Shown: positions 26,659-35,406 of the stretch, piece after piece
Numbering within the stretch: the first letter of the stretch is position 1
Layout: the number at the start of each line of letters is the position of its first letter
Source of the DNA: Nocardioides mesophilus
GTDB lineage: Bacteria > Actinomycetota > Actinomycetes > Propionibacteriales > Nocardioidaceae
Length of the DNA stretch: 64,000 bases
Assembly: GCF_014395785.1 (NCBI RefSeq)
Contig: NZ_CP060713.1
Location: 400,501-464,500, forward strand
Reading direction: 5' to 3'
Translations under genes and position numbers: made by a program
Notes under the pieces: model-generated
The model's input: only the letters and a program-made list of their open reading frames with translations
Database searches by the model: none
What the model was told of the DNA's origin: nothing

Positions 26659-27401
26659 CAGATGCCGGACTCGGAGGTGCGCACCAGGATCCGGTTGCAC
26701 TCCTCGCAGCGCAGCACCTCGTCCGTGGCCGCCTTCGCGATCGAGCCGAGGTCGGACGCGGTGAGCTCGAGGCTGCAGCCCTCGCAGCGGCGGGCGCGCA
26801 GCCGTGCCGCCGCCACGCCGCCCTTCTGGGTGCGGATCCGCTCGTAGAGGCTCAGCAGGTCCTCGGGCAGGCCGTCGGCGGCGGTCTTCCGCTGCGCGAT
26901 CGCCGCAGCCAGCTCGGTCTCGATCCCCTGCGCCTTCTCCGTGCGGCTGGCGGAGAGCTCGGCTGCCGTCGCGTCGAGCTCGGCCAGCCGGCCCTGCAGC
27001 GCGTCGTACTCGTTCTGGGTCTGCTCGAGCTCCTCCATCACCTCGAGCTCGGCGTCCTCCAGCGCGGAGATCCGCCGGCCCAGCGAGACGAGCTCGCTCT
27101 GCATCCGCTCGAGGTCCTTGGGGTTGCTGACCAGGCCGGCGTCCATGCGCTGCTGGTCGCGGGTCAGCCGGGTCTTCACCTGCTCCACGTCGGCGTCGGC
27201 CTTGCGCTGCTCGCGGGTCAGGTCCTCGAGGTGGATCCGCACGTCGCGGGCGCGGTCGTCCATCTCCCGGCGCTCGGTCGCGATCGCGGCGAGCTGCTGG
27301 GTCTCCTCGAGGTGCGCGAGCCGGTGCCGGAGCTGGTCGCACCGGGAGTCGAGCTCCTGGACGTCGAGCAGCTTCAGCTGGGCGAAGGCGTCGGCTTTCA
27401 G
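26658..27401 (-). CDS. Coiled-coil zinc-ribbon protein with probable CTG start
   Basis: The 247-residue protein has a long coiled coil (residues 15-180) and a C-terminal C4 zinc ribbon, CEGCSLEL and RCEECNRIL. Family members typically start with a Lys-Ala-Asp-x-x-x-Gln-Leu motif. Here that motif reads KADAFAQLKLLDVQELDSR, but the only codon in position to start it is CTG at 27401, with AGGAG 5 bases upstream (aggagcacaccctg). An in-frame TGA lies upstream and no ATG, GTG or TTG occurs before residue 47, so a conventional start would delete conserved sequence. The function is unclear; relatives are proposed to bind nucleic acid. It precedes the RNase H gene by TGATG coupling. Confidence 0.88.
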   Translation of the reverse strand: MKADAFAQLKLLDVQELDSRCDQLRHRLAHLEETQQLAAIATERREMDDRARDVRIHLEDLTREQRKADADVEQVKTRLTRDQQRMDAGLVSNPKDLERMQSELVSLGRRISALEDAELEVMEELEQTQNEYDALQGRLAELDATAAELSASRTEKAQGIETELAAAIAQRKTAADGLPEDLLSLYERIRTQKGGVAAARLRARRCEGCSLELTASDLGSIAKAATDEVLRCEECNRILVRTSESGI

Positions 27402-27461
27402 GGTGTGCTCCTGGGCGTTCGATGGTGCGGGGACAACGTCGGGGACAACAACTGGCGCCGT

Positions 27462-28289
27462 TCAGGTTACTCGGAACGACCACGGGTCGGTGACCAGCGT
27501 GCTGACCCGGGTCTCCAGGCTCGTGCCGCTGCCGGCGAGCGCCTCGACGATCCTGCTCTCGACCACCGGCAGCCAGGTCCACTCCGCGGCCCAGTGCGCG
27601 ACGTCGACCAGCGCGGCCCGGCCGTGCTCGAGGAACTCACCGGCCCGGTGGTGCCGCAGGTCGGAGGTCAGGTAGACGTCGGCGTCGAGCCCGAGCACCG
27701 TGTCCAGCAGGAAGTCGCCGGAGCCGCTGCCGACCACGACGGTGCGCACCGGCCGGTCCGGGTCCCCCGCCACCCGCACCCCGTGCGCGGTCGCGGGCAG
27801 CGCCCGGGCGACCCGCTCCGCGAAGCCCCGCAAGGTGGTCGGCTCGGCGAGCCGGCCGATCCGGCCGTGGCCGCGGCTGGCGGCCGGCCCGGCGTCGTCG
27901 GCGAGCTCGACGACGGCCGGGTCGACGATCCCGACGGCGCGCGCCAGCGCCTCGTTGACCCCGTGCTCGGGGACGTCGGCGTTCGTGTGGGCGGTGAACA
28001 GCGCGGTGCCCTGCCGCACCAGCCGGTGCAGGACCCGCCCCTTGGGGGTGGTCGTCGCGACCGAGTGCACCCCGGTGAGCAGCAGCGGGTGGTGGACCAG
28101 CAGCAGGTCGGCGCCCCACTCGGCCGCCTCGGCGACCACCTCGGGCGCGGGGTCGACCGCGAGCAGGACCTTGCCGACCGGCTGCTCGGGGTCGCCGCAG
28201 ACCAGGCCGACGGCGTCCCAGGACTCCGCCCAGCGCGGGTTGTACCAGGTGTCGAGCAGGGCGACGAGCTCGTGCAGCGGGACCGGCAT
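27462..28289 (-). CDS. Nif3-like dinuclear metal-centre protein
   Basis: A 275-residue protein of the Nif3/YbgI (DUF34) family, hexameric proteins with a dinuclear metal site and, in some members, GTP cyclohydrolase-I-like activity; the true role is unsettled. The metal ligands are seen in LLLVHHPLLL, FTAHTNADV and, near the C-terminus, LVDVAHWAAEW. An N-terminal signature AESWDAVGLVCGDP is typical. The ATG follows TAGGGT by 7 bases, the leaderless pattern. It is followed 60 bases later by the zinc-ribbon, RNase H and cyclophilin genes on the same strand, an arrangement I recall from other actinobacteria. Confidence 0.92.
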   Translation of the reverse strand: MPVPLHELVALLDTWYNPRWAESWDAVGLVCGDPEQPVGKVLLAVDPAPEVVAEAAEWGADLLLVHHPLLLTGVHSVATTTPKGRVLHRLVRQGTALFTAHTNADVPEHGVNEALARAVGIVDPAVVELADDAGPAASRGHGRIGRLAEPTTLRGFAERVARALPATAHGVRVAGDPDRPVRTVVVGSGSGDFLLDTVLGLDADVYLTSDLRHHRAGEFLEHGRAALVDVAHWAAEWTWLPVVESRIVEALAGSGTSLETRVSTLVTDPWSFRVT

Positions 28290-28296
28290 GGCCGAA

Positions 28297-28302
28297 ACCC
28301 TA
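28297..28302 (-). promoter_or_regulatory. -10 box TAGGGT for the Nif3-like gene, leaderless type
   Basis: On the minus strand TAGGGT is followed by 7 bases (ttcggcc) and the ATG of the Nif3-like gene. It lies just downstream of the tRNA-Val 3' end. Confidence 0.5.
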
Positions 28303-28312
28303 GCCAGAACGG

Positions 28313-28384
28313 TGGGCGCAGTAGGGATCGAACCTACGACCGCTGGTTTGTAAGACCAGTGCTCTACCGCTGAGCTATACGCCC
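28313..28384 (-). tRNA. tRNA-Val (anticodon TAC)
   Basis: A 72-nt cloverleaf: acceptor arm GGGCGTA pairs with TGCGCCC, D-arm GCTCAGCGGTAGAGC, anticodon arm CTGGT-CTTACAA-ACCAG with anticodon TAC, T-arm GTAGG-TTCGATC-CCTAC, discriminator A. CCA is not encoded (the next bases are CCG). It reads GUA valine codons and, by wobble, others. Confidence 0.96.
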
Positions 28385-28407
28385 GCTCGGCCGCTGTGGC
28401 CGGGAGC

Positions 28408-28438
28408 AGACTACGCGAGCCGTCGGGACGCCGGACAA
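28408..28438 (-). promoter_or_regulatory. Candidate tRNA-Val promoter
   Basis: On the minus strand TTGTCC (28438-28433) and TAGTCT (28413-28408) are 19 bases apart, and the tRNA begins 23 bases after the -10 box. The spacing is slightly long. Confidence 0.4.
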
Positions 28439-28455
28439 AAGGCTCCGGGCATGCG

Positions 28456-28491
28456 TACGGCCGCTGGCGTCTCGGGTCACCAGCGGCCGTA
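28456..28491. terminator. Strong GC hairpin upstream of tRNA-Val
   Basis: TACGGCCGCTGG and CCAGCGGCCGTA form a perfect 12-bp stem with a 12-nt loop. There is no U run. Lying between the peroxiredoxin gene and the tRNA promoter, it could end transcripts from the peroxiredoxin operon. Confidence 0.45.
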
Positions 28492-28583
28492 GCAATGACT
28501 ATTCAACTACCCCGCGCAAGGCCTGTCACATGTTTGGCCGGAATCCCGGGATTCTTTACCTAGCAGCCCCGCCTGAACCGCCG

Positions 28584-28691
28584 AGTCGGCGCATCTGCAG
28601 GCCCGAACAGCGTCGAGTCGGCGCATCTGCAGGCCCGAACAGCGTCGAGTCGGCGCATCTGCAGGTCTGGACCGCTGCAGATGCGCCGACT
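28584..28691. repeat. Three direct copies (32-bp period) and one inverted copy of a 17-mer
   Basis: The 17-mer AGTCGGCGCATCTGCAG occurs at 28584-28600, 28616-28632 and 28648-28664, exactly 32 bases apart with identical 15-base spacers (gcccgaacagcgtcg) after copies 1 and 2. A perfect inverted copy is at 28675-28691. Copy 3 and the inverted copy make a 17-bp stem with a 10-nt loop; copy 1 can pair with the inverted copy over 23 bp because CCGCCG flanks also match. The inverted arm ends 15 bases after the peroxiredoxin stop codon, so the structure may act as a terminator or REP-like element. The surrounding 28492-28706 region shows no gene. Confidence 0.85.
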
Positions 28692-28706
28692 CGGCGGTCA
28701 GGGTGG

Positions 28707-29168
28707 TCAGGGGAGGGTGTCGAGCACCCGGAGCTGCTCGGCCAGGTCACGCGCCTCGGGCATCGCGTTGTGCACCGACCAGCGGACCACCCCGGCGCGG
28801 TCGATCACGAAGCTGGAGCGACGCGCACACCCGTTCACCTCGTCGAAGACGCCGTAGGCCGCGGCGACGGCGCCGTGCGGCCAGAAGTCGGAGAGCAGCG
28901 GAAAGGTCAGCCCGTCGCGGTCCGCGAAGGCCCGCAGCGTGAACATCGGGTCGCACGAGACCGCCAGCAGCTGGACCCGGTCGGACTCGAACGCGGGCTG
29001 CTGCTCCCGGACCTCGTGCAGCTCGCCGGTGCAGACCCGGCTGAACGCGTAGGGGTAGAACATCAGCACGACGGCCTTCCCCCGGTACGACGAGAGCCGC
29101 ACCGGCTGACCGTGCTGGTCGCGCAGCTCGAAGTCGGGGGCCGGGTGGCCGGTCTCCATCGCGCTCAC
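28707..29168 (-). CDS. AhpE-like 1-Cys peroxiredoxin
   Basis: A 153-residue thiol peroxidase. The peroxidatic cysteine is in MFYPYAFSRVCTGEL (residue 46 from the GTG start). The core PLLSDFWPHGAVAAAYGVF is nearly the same as in mycobacterial AhpE as I recall it, supporting that subgroup over Bcp. It reduces peroxides with help from mycothiol or mycoredoxin in actinobacteria. The GTG at 29168 forms a GTGA overlap with the acyl-CoA synthetase gene; an ATG at 29159 gives an N-terminus (METGHPAPDFELRD) closer to the homologue, and I cannot decide between them. A further Cys occurs in NGCARRS, which could form a disulfide. Confidence 0.92.
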   Translation of the reverse strand: MSAMETGHPAPDFELRDQHGQPVRLSSYRGKAVVLMFYPYAFSRVCTGELHEVREQQPAFESDRVQLLAVSCDPMFTLRAFADRDGLTFPLLSDFWPHGAVAAAYGVFDEVNGCARRSSFVIDRAGVVRWSVHNAMPEARDLAEQLRVLDTLP

Positions 29169-30793
29169 GCGTCCGGACCGGCCTCGGCCAGCTCGCGCTT
29201 GAGGATCTTGCCGGTGGCGTTGCGCGGCAGCTCGTCGACGAAGACCACCTCGCGCGGCACCTTGTAGCGGGCCAGGTGCGCCTTGACGTGACCCTTCAGC
29301 GCCTCCTCGTCGACCGACCCGCCCTCCCGTCGTACGACGAACGCGCGCAGCCGCTTGCCGAAGTCCTGGTCGTCGACACCGATGCACGCCACCTCGACGA
29401 CCTCGTCGTGACGCGCCAGGCAGTCCTCGACCTCCTGGGGGAAGACGTTCTCCCCGCCGGAGACGATCATGTCGTCGTCGCGGCCCTCGACGAACAGCCG
29501 GCCCTCGGCGTCGAAGCGGCCCACGTCGCCGGTGGCCATCAGCCCGTCCACGACGTCCTTGCTGCCGCCGCCGGTGTAGCCCTCGAAGAGCAGGGTGTTG
29601 CCGACGAAGATCCGGCCCGGCTCTCCCGGCGGCACCTCGTCGCCCTCCTCGTCGAGGATCTTCACGACCGTCGCGTACGGCGCCCGGCCGGCGGTGCCGG
29701 GCGCGGCGCGGAGGTCGCGCGGCTGGGCGACGGTGGCGTAGGCCACCTCGGTGGAGCCGTAGATGTTGTAGAGCGTGTCGCCGAACTGGTCCATCCAGGA
29801 CACGCCGAGGTCGCCGGGGAGGGCCGACCCGGAGGCGGCGACCACCTTCACCTTCGACAGGTCGTAGGAGTCGAGCACCTCCTGCGGGAGCTGGAGGATC
29901 CGCTGCAGCATCACCGGGATGACGACCAGCGAGTCGCACCCGTGCTCGGTGACCGCGCGCAGGCAGTCCTCGGGCTCGAAGCGGCGGCGCAGCACCATCG
30001 TGGAGCCGAGCAGCATCGCCAGCGCCCAGTGCGCCCAGCCCCAGGTGTGGAACAGCGGCGCCGCGATGTGGGTGCGCCAGCCACGGCGCAACGGCAGCCG
30101 CGACAGCAGCGCGACCGCCGCGTCGACGCCGGCCTCGCTGCGGGGCGCTCCCTTCGGCGTGCCGGTGGTCCCGGAGGTCAGGATGATCACCCGGCTGGGC
30201 CGCGGCGGCGGGTGGTGGTCCTCACGCGAACCGGCGGCGATCAGCTGATCGAGGGTGTCGGCGTCGCTGCGCTCCCCGTCGGTCCAACCGAGCACCGGGC
30301 GGATGTCCTCGGCCGCGTCGAGCAGCCCGCTGAACTCCTCGTCGTGCACGACCAGCGCCGGCTTCTCCCGCTCGAGCACCTCCACCAGCTGCGGTCCGGC
30401 GAAGGCGGTGTTGAGGTAGAGCAGGTCCGCACCGACCTTGGCGGCGGCGATGCTCGCGTCGACGAAGCCGCGGTGGTTGCGGCACATGATCGCGATCCCG
30501 TCGCCGGCGGCGACGCCGAGCGACTTGAACGAGTCGGCCAGCGCGTTGCTGCGCTCGTGCAGCTCGCGGAAGGTCAGCTCGCCGAGCTCGTCGACCAGCG
30601 CCACCTGGTGCGGCGCGCGCTGGGCCATCGTGGTGAAGCCGCCGGCCGGACCGGTCCCCCACGTCACCAGGGTGCGGGCCAGCCGGGCGAGCACCTGCGG
30701 CGGGTAGGGGCGAATCACCCCGGCCGAGGTCAGCACGCGCAGCGACACGAGCTGCTGGCCGACCAGGGCAGGGGCCCGGCGTACGTCGATCAC
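29165..30793 (-). CDS. AMP-dependent acyl-CoA synthetase
   Basis: This 542-residue enzyme activates a carboxylic acid, probably a fatty acid, to its CoA thioester through an acyl-adenylate. The signature P-loop is VIILTSGTTGTPKGAPRSE, followed by FHTWGWAHWALAM, NIYGSTEVAYATV and LMATGDVGRFDAEGRLFVEG. The C-terminal catalytic lysine is in LPRNATGKILKREL. The GTG start has no clear ribosome site. It is coupled by GTGA to a peroxiredoxin gene downstream. The DUF3052 gene lies 29 bases upstream on the same strand, so the three may form one unit. The chain-length preference is unknown. Confidence 0.93.
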   Translation of the reverse strand: MIDVRRAPALVGQQLVSLRVLTSAGVIRPYPPQVLARLARTLVTWGTGPAGGFTTMAQRAPHQVALVDELGELTFRELHERSNALADSFKSLGVAAGDGIAIMCRNHRGFVDASIAAAKVGADLLYLNTAFAGPQLVEVLEREKPALVVHDEEFSGLLDAAEDIRPVLGWTDGERSDADTLDQLIAAGSREDHHPPPRPSRVIILTSGTTGTPKGAPRSEAGVDAAVALLSRLPLRRGWRTHIAAPLFHTWGWAHWALAMLLGSTMVLRRRFEPEDCLRAVTEHGCDSLVVIPVMLQRILQLPQEVLDSYDLSKVKVVAASGSALPGDLGVSWMDQFGDTLYNIYGSTEVAYATVAQPRDLRAAPGTAGRAPYATVVKILDEEGDEVPPGEPGRIFVGNTLLFEGYTGGGSKDVVDGLMATGDVGRFDAEGRLFVEGRDDDMIVSGGENVFPQEVEDCLARHDEVVEVACIGVDDQDFGKRLRAFVVRREGGSVDEEALKGHVKAHLARYKVPREVVFVDELPRNATGKILKRELAEAGPDA

Positions 30794-30822
30794 GAGTACT
30801 CTGGACTTCTGCGGGCGACGGA

Positions 30823-31257
30823 TCAGCGTGCCGTCTTGGGGGCCACCAGCCGGGTCGCGGTCCAGTCCTTGCTGACCGCTGCGGTGGTGGTGGTCGACAG
30901 ACCGGCCACCTGGGAGGCCTCGGCGATGTCGGCCGGGTCCACGCTGCTGGGGCGTCCGACCTTGGGGGTGAGCAGCCAGATCACCCCGCCGCTGACGAGA
31001 TCGGTCAGGGAGTCGACGAGACCGTCCACGAGATCGCCGTCGCCGTCCCGCCACCACATCAGGACGGCTTCGACCACGTTGCCGTAGTCGCCGTCGACCA
31101 GGTCACCGTCGACGGTGTCCTCGATGGCGACGCGGAGGTCGTCGTCGACGTCCTCGTCCCACCCGAGCTCCTGGACGACCATGCCTGCGGTCAGTCCGAG
31201 GCGATCGCCTGCGGTCTGGGTGGCGGCACCTTCCGGGCCACCCGAGGTCGCGCTCAA
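30823..31257 (-). CDS. DUF3052-family protein, TTG start
   Basis: A 144-residue protein of the DUF3052 family found next to aceE in many actinobacteria. The conserved core reads GLTAGMVVQELGWDEDVDDD and later WLLTPKVGRP. The TTG at 31257 is chosen because it gives the family's usual start (MSATSGG here) and follows GGAGGAGTC; an in-frame GTG upstream lacks this. The protein is small, acidic and soluble. Its role is unknown; the family is suggested to affect fatty-acid or lipid metabolism, but I have no proof. It diverges from aceE. Confidence 0.88.
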   Translation of the reverse strand: MSATSGGPEGAATQTAGDRLGLTAGMVVQELGWDEDVDDDLRVAIEDTVDGDLVDGDYGNVVEAVLMWWRDGDGDLVDGLVDSLTDLVSGGVIWLLTPKVGRPSSVDPADIAEASQVAGLSTTTTAAVSKDWTATRLVAPKTAR

Positions 31258-31287
31258 CCTGACTCCTCCGTCCGTTCGCACCCGTGC

Positions 31288-31293
31288 AGGGTA
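31288..31293 (-). promoter_or_regulatory. Candidate -10 box for the DUF3052 gene
   Basis: TACCCT on the minus strand lies 30 bases before the TTG start. No convincing -35 box is seen. Confidence 0.35.
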
Positions 31294-31359
31294 CGTGTCT
31301 GATCGTGCCTTGCGCGTAGTCCACCTGATGTGGCCCTCGGGCGCAAGGCTGCGCCACGG

Positions 31360-31388
31360 TTCGGCGGCTACTGGAGGGTAAATACCGT
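31360..31388 (+). promoter_or_regulatory. Candidate aceE promoter
   Basis: TTCGGC and TACCGT are 17 bases apart, 125 bases before the aceE start. The -35 box is poor; the long leader that follows shows no recognised riboswitch. Confidence 0.3.
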
Positions 31389-31512
31389 CGCCGGGCATCG
31401 CGTGACACGATGACAAGCGGAGGACCCCGTAATCCGGCGGTGCTCCGGGGGCCCCGTGACGGGACACCTGGGACGAGACCGTGGACAACGCGAGTGCGAG
31501 AGCAGAGGGATC

Positions 31513-34299
31513 GTGGCAACAGGCGCTGAGAAGAACCCGGGCAAGGTCGTCGGCCGGCCGGCCGTCATCCACGAGGGGCTGCCGACCCAGCTTCCCGACA
31601 TCGATCCGGACGAGACGCTGGAGTGGCTCGCCTCGTTCGACGGGATGGTCGACGAGCGGGGCCGCGAGAGGGCCCGCTACGTGATGCTGCGGCTCCTCGA
31701 AAGGGCGCGCGAGAAGCAGGTCGGCGTGCCGGCGCTGCGCTCCACCGACTACATCAACACGATCCCGCCCGAGCGCGAGCCGTGGTTCCCCGGCGACGAG
31801 GACGTCGAGCGCCGGATCCGCGCGTTCATCCGCTGGAACGCCGCGGCGATGGTGTCGGCGGCGAACCGCAAGGGACTCGAGGTCGGTGGCCACATCGCCA
31901 CCTACCAGTCCTCCGCCTCGCTCTACGAGGTCGGCTTCAACCACTTCTTCCGCGGCAAGGACCACCCCGGCGGCGGCGACCAGGTCTACATCCAGGGCCA
32001 CGCCTCCCCCGGCATCTACGCCCGGGCGTTCCTCGAGGGCCGGCTCACCGAGACCCAGCTCTCCCGGTTCCGCCAGGAGGTGCAGCACGGCGTCGGGCAG
32101 GGCCTCTCGTCGTACCCGCACCCGCGCCTGATGCCGGACTTCTGGGAGTTCCCGACGGTCTCGATGGGCCTGACCGCCCTCAACGCGATCTACCAGGCAC
32201 GGTTCAACCGCTACCTGCACAACCGCGGGATCAAGGACACCAGCCAGCAGCAGGTCTGGGCCTTCCTCGGCGACGGCGAGATGGGCGAGCCGGAGTCGCT
32301 GGGCGCGATCGGCCTGGCCGCCCGCGAGGAGCTCGACAACCTCAACTTCGTCGTCAACTGCAACCTGCAGCAGCTCGACGGCCCGGTGCGCGGCAACGGC
32401 AAGATCATCCAGGAGCTCGAGGCGATCTTCCGCGGCGCCGGCTGGAACGTCATCAAGGTCGTCTGGGGCCGCGAGTGGGACGACCTGCTCGCCCGCGACG
32501 TCGACGGCGTGCTGGTGAACCAGATGAACACCACCCCCGACGGCCAGTTCCAGACCTACTCGGTCGAGACCGGCGACTACATCCGCGAGAACTTCTTCGG
32601 CGGCGACCCGCGGCTGCGCAAGATGGTCGAGCACATGTCCGACGAGCAGATCGTCAAGCTGCCCCGCGGCGGTCACGACTACCGCAAGGTGTACGGCGCC
32701 TTCGACGCCGCCTCCAAGCACGTCGGCCAGCCGACCGTGATCCTGGCCAAGACCATCAAGGGCTGGACGATCGACGCCCTCGAGGGTCGCAACGCCACGC
32801 ACCAGATGAAGAAGCTGACCAAGGACGACCTGAAGAAGTTCCGCGACCGGCTGCACCTGCCGATCAGCGACAAGCAGATCGACGACTCCGAGGTCGCGCC
32901 GTTCTACCACCCGGGCCCGGACTCCCCCGAGATCGAGTACATGATGGAGCGTCGTCGCCAGCTCGGCGGCTCGCTCCCCCGGCGAGTCGTCCGCGCGACG
33001 CCGCTGAAGCTGCCCGGCGACGAGATGTACTCAGAGCTCAAGCAGGGCTCGGGCAAGCAGGCGATCGCCACCACGATGGCGCTCGTGCGGCTGCTGCGCG
33101 ACCTGATGAAGGACAAGGAGATCGGCAGCCGGATCGTGCCGGACGAGTACCGCACGTTCGGCATGGACTCGATGTTCCCGACCGCCAAGGTGTACAACCC
33201 GGGCGGCCAGACCTACGAGTCGGTCGACCGCAAGCTGCTGCTCTCCTACAAGGAGTCGGCGCAGGGCCAGATGCTGCACGAGGGCATCTCCGAGGCCGGT
33301 GCGGTGGCCTCCGCCACGGCCGCCGGGTCGACGTACTCCACGCACGGCGAGCACATGATCCCGTTCTACCTCTTCTACTCGATGTTCGGCTTCCAGCGCA
33401 CCGGTGACTCGATCTGGGCGATGGCCGACCAGCTGGCCCGCGGCTTCCTGATCGGCGCCACGGCGGGCCGCACCACGCTGACCGGTGAGGGCCTGCAGCA
33501 CGCCGACGGTCACTCCCCGCTGCTGGCGGCGACCAACCCGGCGGTCGTCCACTACGACCCGGCGCTGGCCTACGAGGTCAGCCACATCGTCCAGGACGGC
33601 CTGCGGCGGATGTACGGCTCGACCGAGGAGAACCCGAACGGGGAGCCGGTCATCTACTACATCACCGTCTACAACGAGCCGATCGTGATGCCCAAGGAGC
33701 CGGAGAACCTCGACGTCGAGGGTCTGCTCCGTGGCCTCTACCACGTGACGGTGCCCCCGGAGGTGCACGGCGACGGCGGCAACCCGCCGCGGGTGCAGCT
33801 GCTCGCGTCCGGTGTCGGCTTCGCCTGGGTCCAGGAGGCGCAGCGGCTGCTCGCCGAGGAGTGGGGCGTGGCTGCCGACGTCTGGTCGGTCACCTCGTGG
33901 AACGAGCTGGCGCGCGACGCGGTGGCCGTCGAGGAGTGGAACCTGCTGCACCCCTCCGAGAGCCCGAAGGTCCCCTACGTCACCGACAAGCTCAAGCACG
34001 CCGAGGGCCCGATCGTGGCGGTCAGCGACTTCATGCGCGCCGTCCCGAACCAGATCGCCAAGTGGGTCCCCGGTGACTACCACGCTCTCGGCACCGACGG
34101 GTTCGGCTTCGCCGACACCCGGCCGGCGGCCCGGCGCTACTTCCACGTCGACGCGCAGTCGGTCGTGGTGCAGGCGCTGGCGGCGCTGGCCGACCGCGGC
34201 GAGGTCAAGCGTGAGGTCGTGCAGGAGGCCTTCGACAAGTACCGCATCGACGACCCGACGGCCGTCCGCGGAGTCAAGCAGGAGGGCGGCGACGCCTGA
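31513..34299 (+). CDS. aceE: Pyruvate dehydrogenase E1 component, homodimeric
   Basis: A 928-residue thiamine-diphosphate enzyme that decarboxylates pyruvate and passes the acetyl group to the lipoyl E2 subunit. The ThDP motif is visible as [17 protein letters not shown], ending in NLNFVVNCN. Other conserved parts are [37 protein letters not shown] and [17 protein letters not shown]. The GTG at 31513 follows GAGGGA and gives a normal N-terminus; an in-frame GTG at 31456 would add 19 residues. It faces a convergent hydrolase gene whose stop codon starts at the next base. It supplies acetyl-CoA, which feeds the fatty-acid cluster nearby. Confidence 0.96.
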   Translation: MATGAEKNPGKVVGRPAVIHEGLPTQLPDIDPDETLEWLASFDGMVDERGRERARYVMLRLLERAREKQVGVPALRSTDYINTIPPEREPWFPGDEDVERRIRAFIRWNAAAMVSAANRKGLEVGGHIATYQSSASLYEVGFNHFFRGKDHPGGGDQVYIQGHASPGIYARAFLEGRLTETQLSRFRQEVQHGVGQGLSSYPHPRLMPDFWEFPTVSMGLTALNAIYQARFNRYLHNRGIKDTSQQQVWAFLGDGEMGEPESLGAIGLAAREELDNLNFVVNCNLQQLDGPVRGNGKIIQELEAIFRGAGWNVIKVVWGREWDDLLARDVDGVLVNQMNTTPDGQFQTYSVETGDYIRENFFGGDPRLRKMVEHMSDEQIVKLPRGGHDYRKVYGAFDAASKHVGQPTVILAKTIKGWTIDALEGRNATHQMKKLTKDDLKKFRDRLHLPISDKQIDDSEVAPFYHPGPDSPEIEYMMERRRQLGGSLPRRVVRATPLKLPGDEMYSELKQGSGKQAIATTMALVRLLRDLMKDKEIGSRIVPDEYRTFGMDSMFPTAKVYNPGGQTYESVDRKLLLSYKESAQGQMLHEGISEAGAVASATAAGSTYSTHGEHMIPFYLFYSMFGFQRTGDSIWAMADQLARGFLIGATAGRTTLTGEGLQHADGHSPLLAATNPAVVHYDPALAYEVSHIVQDGLRRMYGSTEENPNGEPVIYYITVYNEPIVMPKEPENLDVEGLLRGLYHVTVPPEVHGDGGNPPRVQLLASGVGFAWVQEAQRLLAEEWGVAADVWSVTSWNELARDAVAVEEWNLLHPSESPKVPYVTDKLKHAEGPIVAVSDFMRAVPNQIAKWVPGDYHALGTDGFGFADTRPAARRYFHVDAQSVVVQALAALADRGEVKREVVQEAFDKYRIDDPTAVRGVKQEGGDA

Positions 34300-34347
34300 T
34301 CAGGCGATGTCCTCTGCCTGCAGCGAGGCGACCGCTGCAGGCAGGGG
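34293..34347 (+). terminator. Palindrome on the paired stops and aceE terminator hairpin
   Basis: CGCCTGATCAGGCG (34293-34306) is a perfect palindrome over both stop codons. Just after it, CCTCTGCCTGCAGC (34311-34324) pairs with GCTGCAGGCAGGGG (34334-34347), a stem of 13-14 bp with a 9-nt loop. It lies inside the 3' end of the opposing hydrolase gene and could stop transcripts in both directions. Confidence 0.5.
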
Positions 34348-35253
34348 CGTCTGCTTGCCGTTCTTGAGCAGGTTGCGCCAGCGGCCGCGGTGGTAGGCCG
34401 CCGGCTCGGTGGTGCGGATGAAGTCGTTGACGATCTTCACGAAGCGCTGCGGGTGGTCCTTGTGCGGGAAGTGGCCGGCGTTGCGGATCACCTCGACCGT
34501 CGCGCCCGGTGCGATCTGGGCGGCGACGCCGGCGTGCCGCACCGGGATCACCGAGTCCTGGGCCCCCCAGATCACCAGCATCGGCATCGCCTGGGTGAGG
34601 TAGGCACGGTCCACCATCGTCACGACCTGGCCGCGCCAGTCCACGACGGCCCGGACCACGTGGCGGATGGCGGCGCGCGCCTGCGGGTCCTTGAAGGACT
34701 CCAGGATCTCGGCGACCTCGTCCAGGTCCCGGGCCTTGGACAGGCCGCTGGCGGCCAGCGTCCGCAGCCCCGCCCGGCCGAGGTGCCGCACCCCCGGCAG
34801 GGTCAGCACGCTCAGCGCGTGCCCGGAGCCGGGCAGCGTGATCGCCCGGATCGCGGGGCTCACCTCCGGCCCCAGTCCGCCCGGGGCGACCAGGATCATC
34901 CGCTCGGTGCGCTCGGGGAACTGGTAGCCGAACTGCATCGCGACCCCACCGCCGAGGCTGTGGCCGACGACCGTGACCTTGTCCACGCCGAGCACCGTCA
35001 GCAGGTCGCGCATGCCGTTGGCGTAGCCGCCGACGCTGTAGTCCGCCCGCGGCTTGGCCGAGCGGCCGTGACCGAGCAGGTCCGGGGCGATCACCGTGTA
35101 GCGCCGGGCCAGCGCCCGGATCACCGGCAGCCAGGTGGTGTGGTCGCAGCCGAGACCGTGCAGCAGCAGGACCGCGGGGCCCTGGCCCATCTTGACGAAG
35201 GCTCGCCGGTGCCCGTGGATGGTGAGGTACTGGACCTCCGGGCTCATGACCAT
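34300..35253 (-). CDS. Alpha/beta hydrolase
   Basis: This 317-residue protein has the alpha/beta-hydrolase fold with the full triad: Ser in VTVVGHSLGGGVAMQFG, Asp in LVIWGAQDSVIPVRHAG and His in NAGHFPHKDHPQRF. The oxyanion region is LLLHGLGCDHTTW. It lacks a signal peptide. Members cleave esters, epoxides, haloalkanes or C-C bonds, and the substrate cannot be assigned. The ATG start has AGGAG upstream; a second ATG two codons later is possible. It converges with aceE with no gap and diverges from fasR. The C-terminal 30 residues are basic and lack a motif. Confidence 0.9.
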   Translation of the reverse strand: MVMSPEVQYLTIHGHRRAFVKMGQGPAVLLLHGLGCDHTTWLPVIRALARRYTVIAPDLLGHGRSAKPRADYSVGGYANGMRDLLTVLGVDKVTVVGHSLGGGVAMQFGYQFPERTERMILVAPGGLGPEVSPAIRAITLPGSGHALSVLTLPGVRHLGRAGLRTLAASGLSKARDLDEVAEILESFKDPQARAAIRHVVRAVVDWRGQVVTMVDRAYLTQAMPMLVIWGAQDSVIPVRHAGVAAQIAPGATVEVIRNAGHFPHKDHPQRFVKIVNDFIRTTEPAAYHRGRWRNLLKNGKQTPLPAAVASLQAEDIA

Positions 35254-35393
35254 GGGTGCTCCTCGCCGGGCGTAGGGGCGACTGTAGCCCGAACATCACC
35301 CGAAATCGCCCGGATCCCCCTGTGAGGGCGGGGCGTCCTGCCGGATCCTGCCTGTTCGTCCCGCCTTCTCCCGGATGACCCCCGGGACCGGTC

Positions 35394-35399
35394 TAGGCT
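35394..35399 (+). promoter_or_regulatory. -10 box TAGGCT for fasR, leaderless type
   Basis: TAGGCT lies 7 bases before the ATG of fasR, with no Shine-Dalgarno sequence. Confidence 0.5.
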
Positions 35400-35406
35400 C
35401 CCGGTC

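Noticed and set aside
28584-28691. Possible CRISPR array
   Set aside because: The period is 32 bases but the spacers are identical, there are only three direct copies plus an inverted one, and no cas genes are present.
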